From contig CAYOBN010000008.1 in assembly GCA_964402175.1 (NCBI GenBank), positions 1 to 64,000 on the forward strand: 64,000 nucleotides of DNA, in the 5' to 3' direction. Both the position numbers and the translations under genes were made by a program. The notes under the pieces are model-generated. The model searched no databases, was not told the origin of the DNA, and saw only the letters and a program-made list of their open reading frames with translations. The DNA is from JAWKUK01 sp964402175. GTDB taxonomy: Bacteria; Planctomycetota; UBA1135; GCA-002686595. Positions 33,139-42,155 of the stretch are shown here, piece by piece. Position 1 is the first letter of the stretch, and each line of letters starts with the position of its first letter.

Positions 33139-36100
33139 TCAGCGCTGCTCGACGAGCACCCGCCCGCCCGCGGAACCCGTCGGGGTGCTGGCCCGGGGGC
33201 GGCGGACTTCGATGCGGGTCGCCGGCAGCCCCGCTTCGATCAACGTCGCGCGCACTGCATCGAGGCGCGCTTGGCCCAGCACCACGCTCGTCGCGCGCAC
33301 GCGCCGCGCGGCGTCGCGGTCCGCGCCCGGGCGCAGCAACCCGAGGACCTGATCGAGGGCGGCCTCCGTCTCGGCGAGGCGCTCCAGGACCGCGACGAGC
33401 TCGAGCCGCTCGGCCTCCGCTGCGCCGGTGCGTCCGACGGAGAGCTGGCCGCGCAAGCCTGCCTCTAGCGCATCGCGCTCCGCGGCGAGGCTGCGCTGGT
33501 TGCTCAGCAGCGCTTCGGCCAGGCGCTGCACGCTCTCTGGCGTCAGCGCCGTCGCCGCCGCGGCCGCAGCGAGGTCGCCGCCGCCGAGCTCGTGCACGAG
33601 CCGCACCTTGCGCTCCGGGACGCGGCGCACGTCCGCGGCGATCCCGTGCAGGACCTCGCGCGAACGTGCATCGAGCACGATGTCGAGCGCCCCGAAGCTC
33701 GCCGTGTACGGCGCGCCGAGCGGCGGCGGCTCGTTCCCACCCAGGAGGTCCATGACCCCGAGCGCGCCGAGCGCGCCTTGGCCGATCCGCAGCGGCGACG
33801 ACGCGATCGCTTCACCGATCAGCGTCCCGAGGGTCGTCGAGACCGCCGCTACGATCTTGCCCGTCGCGGCGCCCTCCGCGGGCAACGTCACCGACAGCGG
33901 GATCACCTGTTGTTCGTTCTCGTCGCGCAGCACGTACAGCACGGTGTCGAGCGGCGCGGGCAGCGCGAGGTACTTCGAGATCGGACCGCCGGGCGGCTCC
34001 GACACGAAGAGGTGCGAGAACACCGTGCGGGTGTCGAGGCGCAGGCCGCGCTCCCCGAGCAGGCGCAGCGTCACGCGGCTGTCGACGAGGCCGTCAGCGA
34101 TGTCGACGCCTGCGGCTTTGGCGAGCCCGCGCACGCCTTGCAGCTCGAACGTCGCGAGGTCGACGGTCACGCTGCCCGACGGCGGACCTTGCCCGAGGGT
34201 CAGCTTGCCCGAGACATCGAGGCCTTCGAACAGCGGCCGCTCCTCCCTTCGGAAGCGGTTGTTGCCGCCCGTCACCGCGCCCGCGGCGGCGCCGAGGAGC
34301 CCCGTCACGAGGCTGTCTCCGCCGGTGCGCTCCGGCAGCTCGATGCGCCCGGCAGCGACGTTGGCTCGGAACGTCGTGGTGCTGCCGGGGCGCGTCGTGA
34401 AGCCCCGCACCTCGACGTCCAGGTCCGTCAGCGGCACGCTCATCGCGGGCGTCACCGAGCGATCCTCCACGAGGAGGTCGAGCCCGTCGATCGTCAGGGA
34501 TTCGACGCCGAAGACGGCGTTCGTGCCGCCCGCCGGAGCGGCGGCCGCAGCCGCGCTCTGGGCCGGATCCACGGCCGGCGCAGCGCCCATTGCGGGATCC
34601 GTTGCGGGATCCGTTGCGGCGGGCGCGGGGCGCACCACGACCCCGAGCACCTCGAGGCCCTGCGCCGTGCGCCGCGCTCGGAGGCGCGGGTTCGAGACCT
34701 CGACGCTCCGCACCAGGAACTGGCCCTCGGCGGGCGAGAGGCGCGGGGCTTCGACGTGCACACGCTCGACGCCGAGCAGCACCTCGCCGTCGCCGCTCGC
34801 GCGCGCGGCGAGGCCCTCGAGGTCGAGGGAGAGACCCAAGCCGCGCGACAGGTCGAACGCCGCCGGGCCGCGCCGCTGTGCGTCGAACGACGCCGTGAGA
34901 CGCCCTGCGAGCCGCCCATCGACGAGCCCGGTGAGGTCGAAGCGCTCCGCGAGGTCCGGCAGGACCTGCAGGAGCCCTGGCCCGGACACGCCGCGCACAT
35001 CGAGCTCGGCGCTGAGGCCCGGGGTCGCCTGGAACGGCGCCAGCGTCAGCCCGATGCGCGCCGCGCCCACGAACGGCGGCGCCGCGGCGGTGAGGTCCAG
35101 CGCGAGCGGCGGCAGCGCCTCGGGCTCCGGGCCGAGCAGCCGCGTCGGGCCCCGCAGCGCCAGCGTCGCGCTCGCGGCGAGCGGCACCACGTCGGGGGCC
35201 GTGCGGTCGCGGAACCCGAGCCGCGCGATGCCGAGGGACAGCGCGCCGAGGTCGATCGTCGGCAGGTCCTCGCGCGCGACGCCGGGCAGGCCGACGACCA
35301 GCGGGCGCGCCGCTGGGCTCGGGCCGGAGCCTGGCCCAGGGCCCACCGCGCCCGTAGCGGGGGGCGACCCCGCGATCCCCGCAGCCGTGTCCGCCGCCGG
35401 CTCCCGACCCGCGGCGCCCGTACCGTTGTCCCCTGAGGTGTCCCCTGAGGTGTCCCCTGAGGTGTCCCCTGAGGNNNNNNNNNNNNNNNNNNNNNNNNNN
35501 NNNNNNNNNNNNNNNNNNNNNNNNNNNNNNNNNNNNNNNNNNNNNNNNNNNNNNNNNNNNNNNNNNNNNNNNNNTGTCCCCTGAGGTGTCCCCTGAGGTG
35601 TCCCCTGAGGTGTCCCCTGAGGGCCCCGTCGGTGCCGGCCCGAGCGCGAGCGCCGCCGCCGCGCCGTCGTACACGACGCCGAGGGCCGCAAACGCCTCGG
35701 GCCCCGTGCGCTCGACGTCGAGGGCGAGCCCCACGGTCTCCAAGAGGGCGACCTCGTAGACCCGCGCCACGGGGTCGAGGCGCGGCGCCTCGCAGCGCAA
35801 GCGCTCGAGCGCCAGCAGCGCCGGACCGCCCTCGCCGTCGGTCAGCGACACCCCCGCGAGCTCCGCCGCGAACCGTCGGCCGCTCTGCTCCGCCGCGGGG
35901 CCGTCTGCGACGCGCAGCGTCCCGGCGAGCCGGCCATCCTGGAGGGTCACCGTGAGCCCCGGCGGCAGGTACGCCGCCAACGGCCCTGCGCCGAGGCCGC
36001 GCCCCGCGAGCGTCAGCGCCGCCCCGCGTTCGTCGCCTGCGAGGTCGAGCTCACCCTGCAGCGAGAGCTCCGCGAGCGCCCCGTCGACCGCGAGCGACAG

Positions 36101-38878
36101 GTCCACGCGGGCCGGCGCCGCATCGCCCGCGACGAGCGCCACGTCCGCGACCGTGCCGCGCGCCGTGAGCGCCGTCTCGACCACAGGCGCGACCGCTCGG
36201 TCGCGCCATGTGACCGCGAGGCCGTCGAGGGTGAGCGACCGCAGCGTGAACGCAACCGCAGCGCTCGGTGTCTCCGCGCCGCCCGGCGCGCTGACCGGAC
36301 GGGGCTGCGGCGCGGCCCCGCTCGGCTCGCTGCGGACGTCGCTGCCGGGGTCTTCTGGGGGCGGGGCGAGGCCGACGACCCGCAGCCCGAGCGCTTCGAG
36401 CGCGCCCTCCGCGTCGCGCGCGAGCGCGAGCCGCGGCCCGCGCACCGCCACGGACCCGACGTGCACGCCGTCGGCGGCGAGGTGCACATCGTCCAGGGTG
36501 AGCTCGTCGAGGCCGAGGTACTCCTCGTCCCCTGCGCGCCACGCGAGGTCCCGGAGGGTGAGCGCCGTATGCAGACCGTCGTCTGTGGCGCGGGCGCGCG
36601 CCGTGAGCCCGAGGCCCAGCGCGCCGTCCGTGAACGTCGACGCGAGCCCGAGGTCCGCGAGCCACGGATCGACCCCGAGGGTCGTGAGCCCGGCGCCCGT
36701 GAGCTCCGCCGTCAGCGCGACGTCGAGCGGGCCGGGGCGTGACGTGAGCTCTGCGCTGAGCTCGAGCGAGCGCGCGAGGCGCGGCGCCGAGAACCGCGCA
36801 GTCAGTACAGCGCGGTCCTCGGGATAGCGCTCGGGTGACCCGCCGAGCCCGAGGTCGCGCACCGTGAGCGACAGTTCGTCGAGCTCGAGCTCGACCGGCC
36901 GCACCGGCGCGTGGTCCACGATGCGCAGCGCGCGCGCGTCGAGCGCGAGCTGGGTGAGCTCGAAGCGCGGCAGCGCGCTGGCCTCCGTCGGCGCAGCCGG
37001 CGCGGGGTCGGGCCCTCGGGGTGTCGGTTGCGCCGCGCCCGTGCTCGCCGGCGCTGTCGCCGTTGCTGTTGCAAGGCGGCGCAGCCCGGGGATGTGTACG
37101 ACCCCGTCCGCGTCGCGGTGGAGCTCCGCGCGGCCGAGCGCGAGCTCGATCGCGCCGATGCGCACCGTTGGGCCACTCTCTGGGGCAGCGCTGGCAGCGC
37201 TCTCCACGGTGACCTCCGACAGCGCTGCGCGCGCGAGCTCGAACGCAGGCCGTCCGCCGCCCGGTGTGAACGCGACGCCGTCGCTCGCGACGTCGATGCG
37301 CAGCGCGCCGTCGGCGCCCTCGGCGAGGCTGCCGCGCAGGGCCGCGCGCAGCTCGCCGCCTGTGCACTCGGGCGCCCAGCCCGCCGCCGCGAGGTACGGG
37401 GCTGCCGCAGCGCCGTCGAGCGCGCTCGCGCGGACGCTCAGGTCGAACGTGCGCACGCTGGCGAAGGGCTTCACCGTCGCGTCGAGCGCCAGCGCGCCCG
37501 CGAGCCCCGGCGCGTCCCCGCGCAACTTCAATACGACCTCCGCATCCGGCGTCGCGGGGTCGAGCGCGAACCCGCGCACGTCGCACTCCGCGATGCGCAG
37601 CGCCAGCGCCGCAGCGGGCGCGATCGCAGCGTCGTCGAAGCGCAGCAGCACGTCTTCGATCCGCAGCGTGTCGACCCGTACGACGGGGGGCGCCGCGGGG
37701 GGACCTGTCGCTCCGGTCGCGGCGGCGTCGTCCGGGTCTGCGCCGCTCCCATCTGCGCGGGGCAGCAGCGCAAAACCCGCGGCGACGAGCGCGCCATCGG
37801 CCCGCCGCGCCGCGCCGCCGCGCAGCCCGCGGACGAGGGCCTCGGTCAGCTCGATCCGGTCCAGCGCCAGATGGGGGAGCTCCAGCGCGACGCGGTCGAG
37901 CGCGAGCGCCTCTTCGCCATCGACGCCGAGCCGCGCGCCTTCGAGCGTGAGCGTGCCGCGCGCGGCGCTGGGCTCCGTCGGGTGCCCCGTCACCGACGCG
38001 CGCAGCGCGAGGCGGGCGTCGACCTCCTGGGCCAAGGGCTCGATGCCGACGGTGCCCAGCATCCCGGCCAGCGGCTGCGGCTTGAATCCGCCGAGCGCGA
38101 CGTCCAAGGCCGCATCGAGCAGGCGCTCGCCGCCGCGCAGCGTGCCTTCGACGCGGAACCGGTCGAGCAGCGTGTCGGAGCGCGCGTCGACGAAGAGGCG
38201 CGTCGGCGCGTCCGGCGCGCCGACGTCGGTCAAGCGCACATCACAGAGCAGCACCGCATCGAGCGGCGTCTCCGCGGTGCGGTCGACGAGCTCGATGCGC
38301 ACGTGTTGCAGCCGCGCCGCATCGATGCGCAGCGGCGCGCTGAAGTCGAGGGCGCGCGCGCCCTCGGCCGCGGGCGCTGCCGCCGGAGCCGCGGCTGCGT
38401 CGGCGCTTCGCGCCCCCGCGTCGGTCGGCCCCGCATCGGCGAACAGCCGCGCGAGCTGCCAACGGCCGTCGCTCTCGCGCTCGAGGCGCACGGTGACACC
38501 GTCGACGGCAGCGCGGCGCACCCGCACCGCGCCCCGCACGAGGGCGCCCATGTCGACATCCAGATCGACGTGTTCGACCGCCAGCAAGTTCGCCGGCTCT
38601 GCGGAGGCCGAATCGGCCGCGCCGCCCGCGAGCGGCCGCACGACGAGCCCGCTCAGCCGCACGTCGCCTTTCAGCAGCGCGAGCGCCAGGTCGTCGTAGC
38701 GCACGTCGAGGCCCTGTGCTCGCCCCAGGCGCGCGAGAAGCCCCGGCAGCGCAAACGGCGCGGCGATGCGCACGAGCGCGACGAGCACGACCGCCGCGAT
38801 CGCGAGCCGCTTCGTCCAACGCCACAGCGTGCGCGCGCTGCGCCGCAGACGTCCGGGGCGGGCGGGTGCTGCGCTCAC
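33139..38878 (-). CDS. Giant AsmA/DUF748-like envelope protein, gene spans an assembly gap
   Basis: One gene read across the 100-N gap. The known parts sum to 5640 bases, exactly 1880 codons, and both sides of the gap are in the same Ser-Gly-Asp-Thr reading frame. GTG start at 38878, overlapping the lipoprotein stop (GTGA). An N-terminal anchor (about 22-45, 'RLAIAAVVLVALVRIAAPFALPGLL') is followed by AsmA-type repeats ('LDVRYDDLALALLKGDVRLSGLVV', 'VEHVDLDVDMGALV', 'LTLEGARLGVDGEEAL'), and by the DUF748 core near the C-terminus. It ends with an OmpA-like fold ('SVVLGQARLDAVRATLIEAGLPATRIEVRR'). AsmA/TamB-like proteins form long grooves that move phospholipid between membranes; that role here is inferred. 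Low-complexity linkers rich in Ala/Pro/Thr/Asp separate the blocks. Confidence 0.83.
34591..34614. repeat. 12-bp tandem repeat (two units) in the DUF748 gene
   Basis: TGCGGGATCCGT occurs twice in tandem and is followed by a partial third copy. On the coding strand each unit adds Ala-Thr-Asp-Pro. A second 12-bp tandem tract in the same gene encodes Ser-Gly-Asp-Thr, so linker growth in 4-residue steps seems to be a habit of this gene. Confidence 0.8.
35427..35622. repeat. 12-bp tandem repeat tract encoding (SGDT)n, interrupted by the gap
   Basis: Unit TGTCCCCTGAGG. Four complete units (35427-35474) lie left of the gap and four (35575-35622) right of it, in the same phase. On the coding (minus) strand each unit encodes Ser-Gly-Asp-Thr. 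The tract forms a linker between two AsmA-type blocks. Copy number is unknown because of the gap. Confidence 0.9.
35475..35574. other. Assembly gap of 100 N
   Basis: Exactly 100 N, a conventional placeholder length. Because the repeat phase continues perfectly across it, the true missing length should be a multiple of 12 (zero included). One hundred is not a multiple of 3, so the printed sequence falsely breaks the reading frame of the gene that spans it. Confidence 0.95.
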
Positions 38879-40572
38879 GGGGCGACTCCTTCCCGCGCCG
38901 CACGTAGCGCCGCGCGGCGCGCCTCCGCGCTACCGAGCGCGTCGTAGTTCGCCGGCACGGCGCCGCGCGGTGCGAGCCAGCGCTCCGCGCGGACGCGCGC
39001 CGCGGGGTCGGAGTCCTCGAGGTGCACGAGGTTCTCCTGCACGAACCACGCGTCCGCTTCGGCGACCGAGCGCGCGCCGCGCGCGATGTCGTCGAGTAGG
39101 CCCGGGAAACGCGCCGCGTGGCCGCCGCGGGCCACCAGCACCGCGTCGAGCGCCAGCGGCGGCGCCGCGCCGGAGAGCGCCGCCGCCGCGTAGCGCAGCG
39201 CCGCGCGTTCGAGCTGCCAGCCGAGCTCCGCTCCCTGCGTCGCCCCGCTCGCGCCGATACCTGCCGCCGCGCTCTGCGCCTCGACCCGCACGTCGGCGAG
39301 CGGCGCACAGAGCACGCCGAGCTCGTCCGCGTCGAGCACCGTCGCCAGCGCCGCAGCGAGCGGGGCCCCGCGCCGGTCCGCGAGCGACAGCAGCGCCGTG
39401 CGCCGCCCGTCGTCCGCCGCGATCGCCGCCAGCGCGAGCCGGTCGAGCTGGCGCTCGGGGTCGGGCGCCTCGGCGACGGCGGCGTGCAGGGTGTCTGCGG
39501 CCGCGACGGCGGCGCGTGCGCGCTGCAACTCCCCTGCGGGACCCGGTGCTGCCCCCGCGGTGACCGTCCCGGAAACTTCCCCGGAAAGGGGCGCCGCGGG
39601 CGCCGCGGCTGCTCCAGGTGCGGTCGCGTCGCCCGAGAGCTCCGCGAGCACCTCGACACCGAAGGCCAGCCAGCGCGCCGCGCCCCCCGCGAGCGGGCTC
39701 GGCGCCAGCGCGACGACCGGCGCCCCGCCGCGCACCGGCCCGACATCGAGCAGCGCGAGGTCTCGGCGCAGCGCGCGCGGAGCGACCGGCGCCTCGGCCC
39801 CGACCGCGCTCTGGCGCGCGGGTTCGCCGTCCGCGTCCCCCGTGCCGTCCCGCCGCTGGACCGCGACCGCGACTGCGACGGCGCCGCCGTCGAGGGCCAC
39901 CGAGAGCTCCGCGCGCTGGGGGAACGGGCCACGGGCCGCGTATTCACCGAGGAAGTCGTCGGCGATGGGCTCGACGTCGATCGCGCCGACGGCGAGCACC
40001 GCGGTGCTGCCCGCGGGCACGATCAGCTCGCGCACCGCGAGCTGCTCGCGCCGTCCGAGGCGTGCGGAAGCGGCCGCGTCCGTGCCCGCGATCGCCCGCT
40101 GCCATGCGACCGCGTCCGCGCCCGTCGCGACGCGCCCGCCGAGGCGCAGCGGGTTGTCGACCGCGAGCGCCGTCGCCCCGGAGAGGTCGGCCACGACGGC
40201 GCTCGCTTCGGCGATCGGCCGCCCGCCGTCGGGCGCGCCCTCGAGCGCGGTGATGGTGAGGCGCACACGCACCGCGTCCGCGACACCCGGCGCCAGCGCC
40301 ACAGCGCTGTCGGAGCGCTCGCTTCGTTCGCTGTCGCCGGCCTCGGCGCCCGGGTCGGGCTCGGTGCTCGGGGCGGACTGGGGAGGCGCCTCGCCGAGCG
40401 CTGCGGGTCCCGACAGTGGGCCGCCGGTCCAGCGCGCGAGGGTCAGCGCGTGCGGACCGACGAGCGGCGCGGCCGGCGGCGTCCGGTCGGGCGGCGCCGA
40501 ACACGCGAGCGCGACGGAGAGCGCGAGCGCGCTCCCCGCACGGTGCCACTGGCTCCGGAGGATCCCCTGCAT
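38875..40572 (-). CDS. Hypothetical lipoprotein, 565 aa
   Basis: A 565-residue protein with a lipoprotein signal (lipobox 'ALAC', Cys24) and a Pro/Ala/Glu-rich linker to about residue 90. The middle (about 100-330) is beta-rich, with 'VRVRLTITALEGAPDGGRPIAEASAVVADLSG' and 'PAGSTAVLAVGAIDVEPI'. The C-terminal part (about 380-565) is helical with HEAT-like pairs ('RLALAAIAADDGRRTALLSLADRRGAPLAAAL') and 'ARVRAERWLAPRGAVPANYDAL'. I do not recognise a named family. It lies directly upstream of the AsmA-like gene with a GTGA overlap, which suggests a partner of that protein in the outer envelope. ATG at 40572; upstream spacing to the next minus-strand gene is 84 bases. Confidence 0.7.
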   Translation of the reverse strand: MQGILRSQWHRAGSALALSVALACSAPPDRTPPAAPLVGPHALTLARWTGGPLSGPAALGEAPPQSAPSTEPDPGAEAGDSERSERSDSAVALAPGVADAVRVRLTITALEGAPDGGRPIAEASAVVADLSGATALAVDNPLRLGGRVATGADAVAWQRAIAGTDAAASARLGRREQLAVRELIVPAGSTAVLAVGAIDVEPIADDFLGEYAARGPFPQRAELSVALDGGAVAVAVAVQRRDGTGDADGEPARQSAVGAEAPVAPRALRRDLALLDVGPVRGGAPVVALAPSPLAGGAARWLAFGVEVLAELSGDATAPGAAAAPAAPLSGEVSGTVTAGAAPGPAGELQRARAAVAAADTLHAAVAEAPDPERQLDRLALAAIAADDGRRTALLSLADRRGAPLAAALATVLDADELGVLCAPLADVRVEAQSAAAGIGASGATQGAELGWQLERAALRYAAAALSGAAPPLALDAVLVARGGHAARFPGLLDDIARGARSVAEADAWFVQENLVHLEDSDPAARVRAERWLAPRGAVPANYDALGSAEARRAALRAAREGVAP

Positions 40573-40656
40573 CGGGGCGAGAGTGTCGCCGCGCGCGCGG
40601 GCGAGGACAAGCCAGTGGGCGGAGACCGCGCCGCGAAGCGCTCGCGGCCCTGGCCC

Positions 40657-42039
40657 TCAGGCCGTGCGCAGCCGCCGCAGGTGGAGGGGCACGACGCGCT
40701 CCAAGAGCTTCTCGAGCTGGTGCGCGCGCACGCTCCAATCGAGCTCGCGCGCGGCGAGCGCCGTGAGGCGCGCGCCGAGGTACGGCAGCTCGGGATGGTC
40801 CAGCACCACCGTCAGGCGCCGCCACAGGTCGCGCGGCTCCGGCGCGCTGTCCGCCGCCAGCGCGATGGCGCGCGCGAGCTCGGCCGGCAGGTGCGGCCCG
40901 AGCCAAGCGAGGGCCTCCGCGTTGGCGCCGGCGGCGCGGACGAGCGGCAGGACTCCGCGCGCGACACAGCGCTCGAAGCGCCGCGCTGAACGCGCGGTCG
41001 CGTCGTCGTCGAGCACCACCGCGCGCGCCAGCGGTACGAGCGCGGCGCGCATGGTGCTGTCCCGCGGGTCCAGCACGTGGATCCGCGTGCGGCCCGCTGC
41101 GCCGCGCGCCCGCGCGGCGCACGCGATGGCCCCGGCCGACGGCAACACGAGCGCCAGGTCCAGCCGGCGCACGAGCACGTCCTGGGCCGCGCCGAACAGC
41201 GCCGCGCCCAGCGGATCCCGGTCCGCATCGCCGTCGTAGAGCACACAGCGCTGGCCCTCTTCCAGGGGCGGCGTGGCCGTCGACGGCGCTGCGCCGCGCG
41301 GCTCGGGGGCGATCGCGGCGGTGTCGAGGCCGTCCCCCTGCACCAGCACCTCGGCGTGGCCGGGCAGCGCCAGGGTGTGGCACTGGCGGCGCAGGAGGCG
41401 CTCGGCGGCGTGGCTCGGCACGGAGAGGACGGCGGCGGCTGCGAAGGCGCGCGCGCGCTCGTCGGCCGAGGGCTCGGGCGCGGGCAGCGGCGACATCCGC
41501 ACCACGAGCGCCGCACCGGCGCGCTCCGCGAGCGCTCGGCCGAGCTCCAGGTCGCCCGCCCGCAGCGGCGCGATGACGACGTCGGGGCGCAACGCGTCCG
41601 CGAGGCGCGTCGCGAAGTCGGGCTCACCGTCGCGCGGCGCATCGCAGCCGGGCAACGCGAGGTGCAGGTTGTACGGCGCGCGGCCCGCCCCGCGGCCCCG
41701 CTCGAGCGTCGCCGGCGCGCCGAACGCGCGCCACTCGTGGACGGTCGCGGGGGACAGGGCGCTCGGCACCACGCAGTCGCGCGCGATGACGTGCACCTCG
41801 TTGCCGCGGCGCGCGAGCGCCCGGCCGAGGCCCACGGCGAACTCGACCTCGCACGCGACCGCGGCCCGGCTGAGGACCGCGGGCGCTGGGGCTGTCGCGG
41901 GCGTGGATCCGGGCTCTGCGGCGGCCTCCCCGCCCTGGGGCAGATCGGGCTCGGCGGCTGCGACGGTGGGGGACGGCTCCAGCTCGGGGGCCGAGAGCTC
42001 CGCCTCCAGGGCGGCGAGGTGCAGGAGGACGATCCGCAT
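40657..42039 (-). CDS. Glycosyltransferase-like (GT4/GT-B) protein
   Basis: A 460-residue protein that starts 'MRIVLLHLAALEAEL', with an Ala/Pro/Glu-rich insert (about 18-60), then 'CEVEFAVGLGRALARRGNEVHVIARD', the acceptor-domain pattern of GT4 enzymes. 'RPDVVIAPLRAGDLELGRALAERAGAALVVRM' and 'AAAVLSVPSHAAERLLRR' continue the fold. The donor site motif (E-x7-E) and the usual 'VGRLxxxKG' strand are not clear, so it may be a degenerate or non-canonical transferase. The ATG at 42039 was chosen because the leader upstream is unlike the family. It is divergent from the Pel operon by 116 bases; a shared promoter region and a role in the same polysaccharide are plausible but unproven. Confidence 0.6.
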   Translation of the reverse strand: MRIVLLHLAALEAELSAPELEPSPTVAAAEPDLPQGGEAAAEPGSTPATAPAPAVLSRAAVACEVEFAVGLGRALARRGNEVHVIARDCVVPSALSPATVHEWRAFGAPATLERGRGAGRAPYNLHLALPGCDAPRDGEPDFATRLADALRPDVVIAPLRAGDLELGRALAERAGAALVVRMSPLPAPEPSADERARAFAAAAVLSVPSHAAERLLRRQCHTLALPGHAEVLVQGDGLDTAAIAPEPRGAAPSTATPPLEEGQRCVLYDGDADRDPLGAALFGAAQDVLVRRLDLALVLPSAGAIACAARARGAAGRTRIHVLDPRDSTMRAALVPLARAVVLDDDATARSARRFERCVARGVLPLVRAAGANAEALAWLGPHLPAELARAIALAADSAPEPRDLWRRLTVVLDHPELPYLGARLTALAARELDWSVRAHQLEKLLERVVPLHLRRLRTA

Positions 42040-42155
42040 GGGAATTCTGCTTATCGGCCCTGCGGCGGCCTGGGCCGAAGCGCGGGTGATCCCGGGGGGC
42101 GGCGGGCTCAGGAATCGGGGCGTCCGAGGTCGATCCACCCGGAGTCCCCCGACCT

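Noticed and set aside
35427..35622. CRISPR-like repeat array around the N gap
   Set aside because: The 12-bp units are contiguous with no spacers and are translated in frame; this is a coding tandem repeat, not a CRISPR.
33139..38878. Treating the AsmA-like gene as two broken genes or a frameshifted pseudogene
   Set aside because: The apparent break is caused only by the 100-base placeholder; both sides are open in the same SGDT frame and the known length is a whole number of codons.
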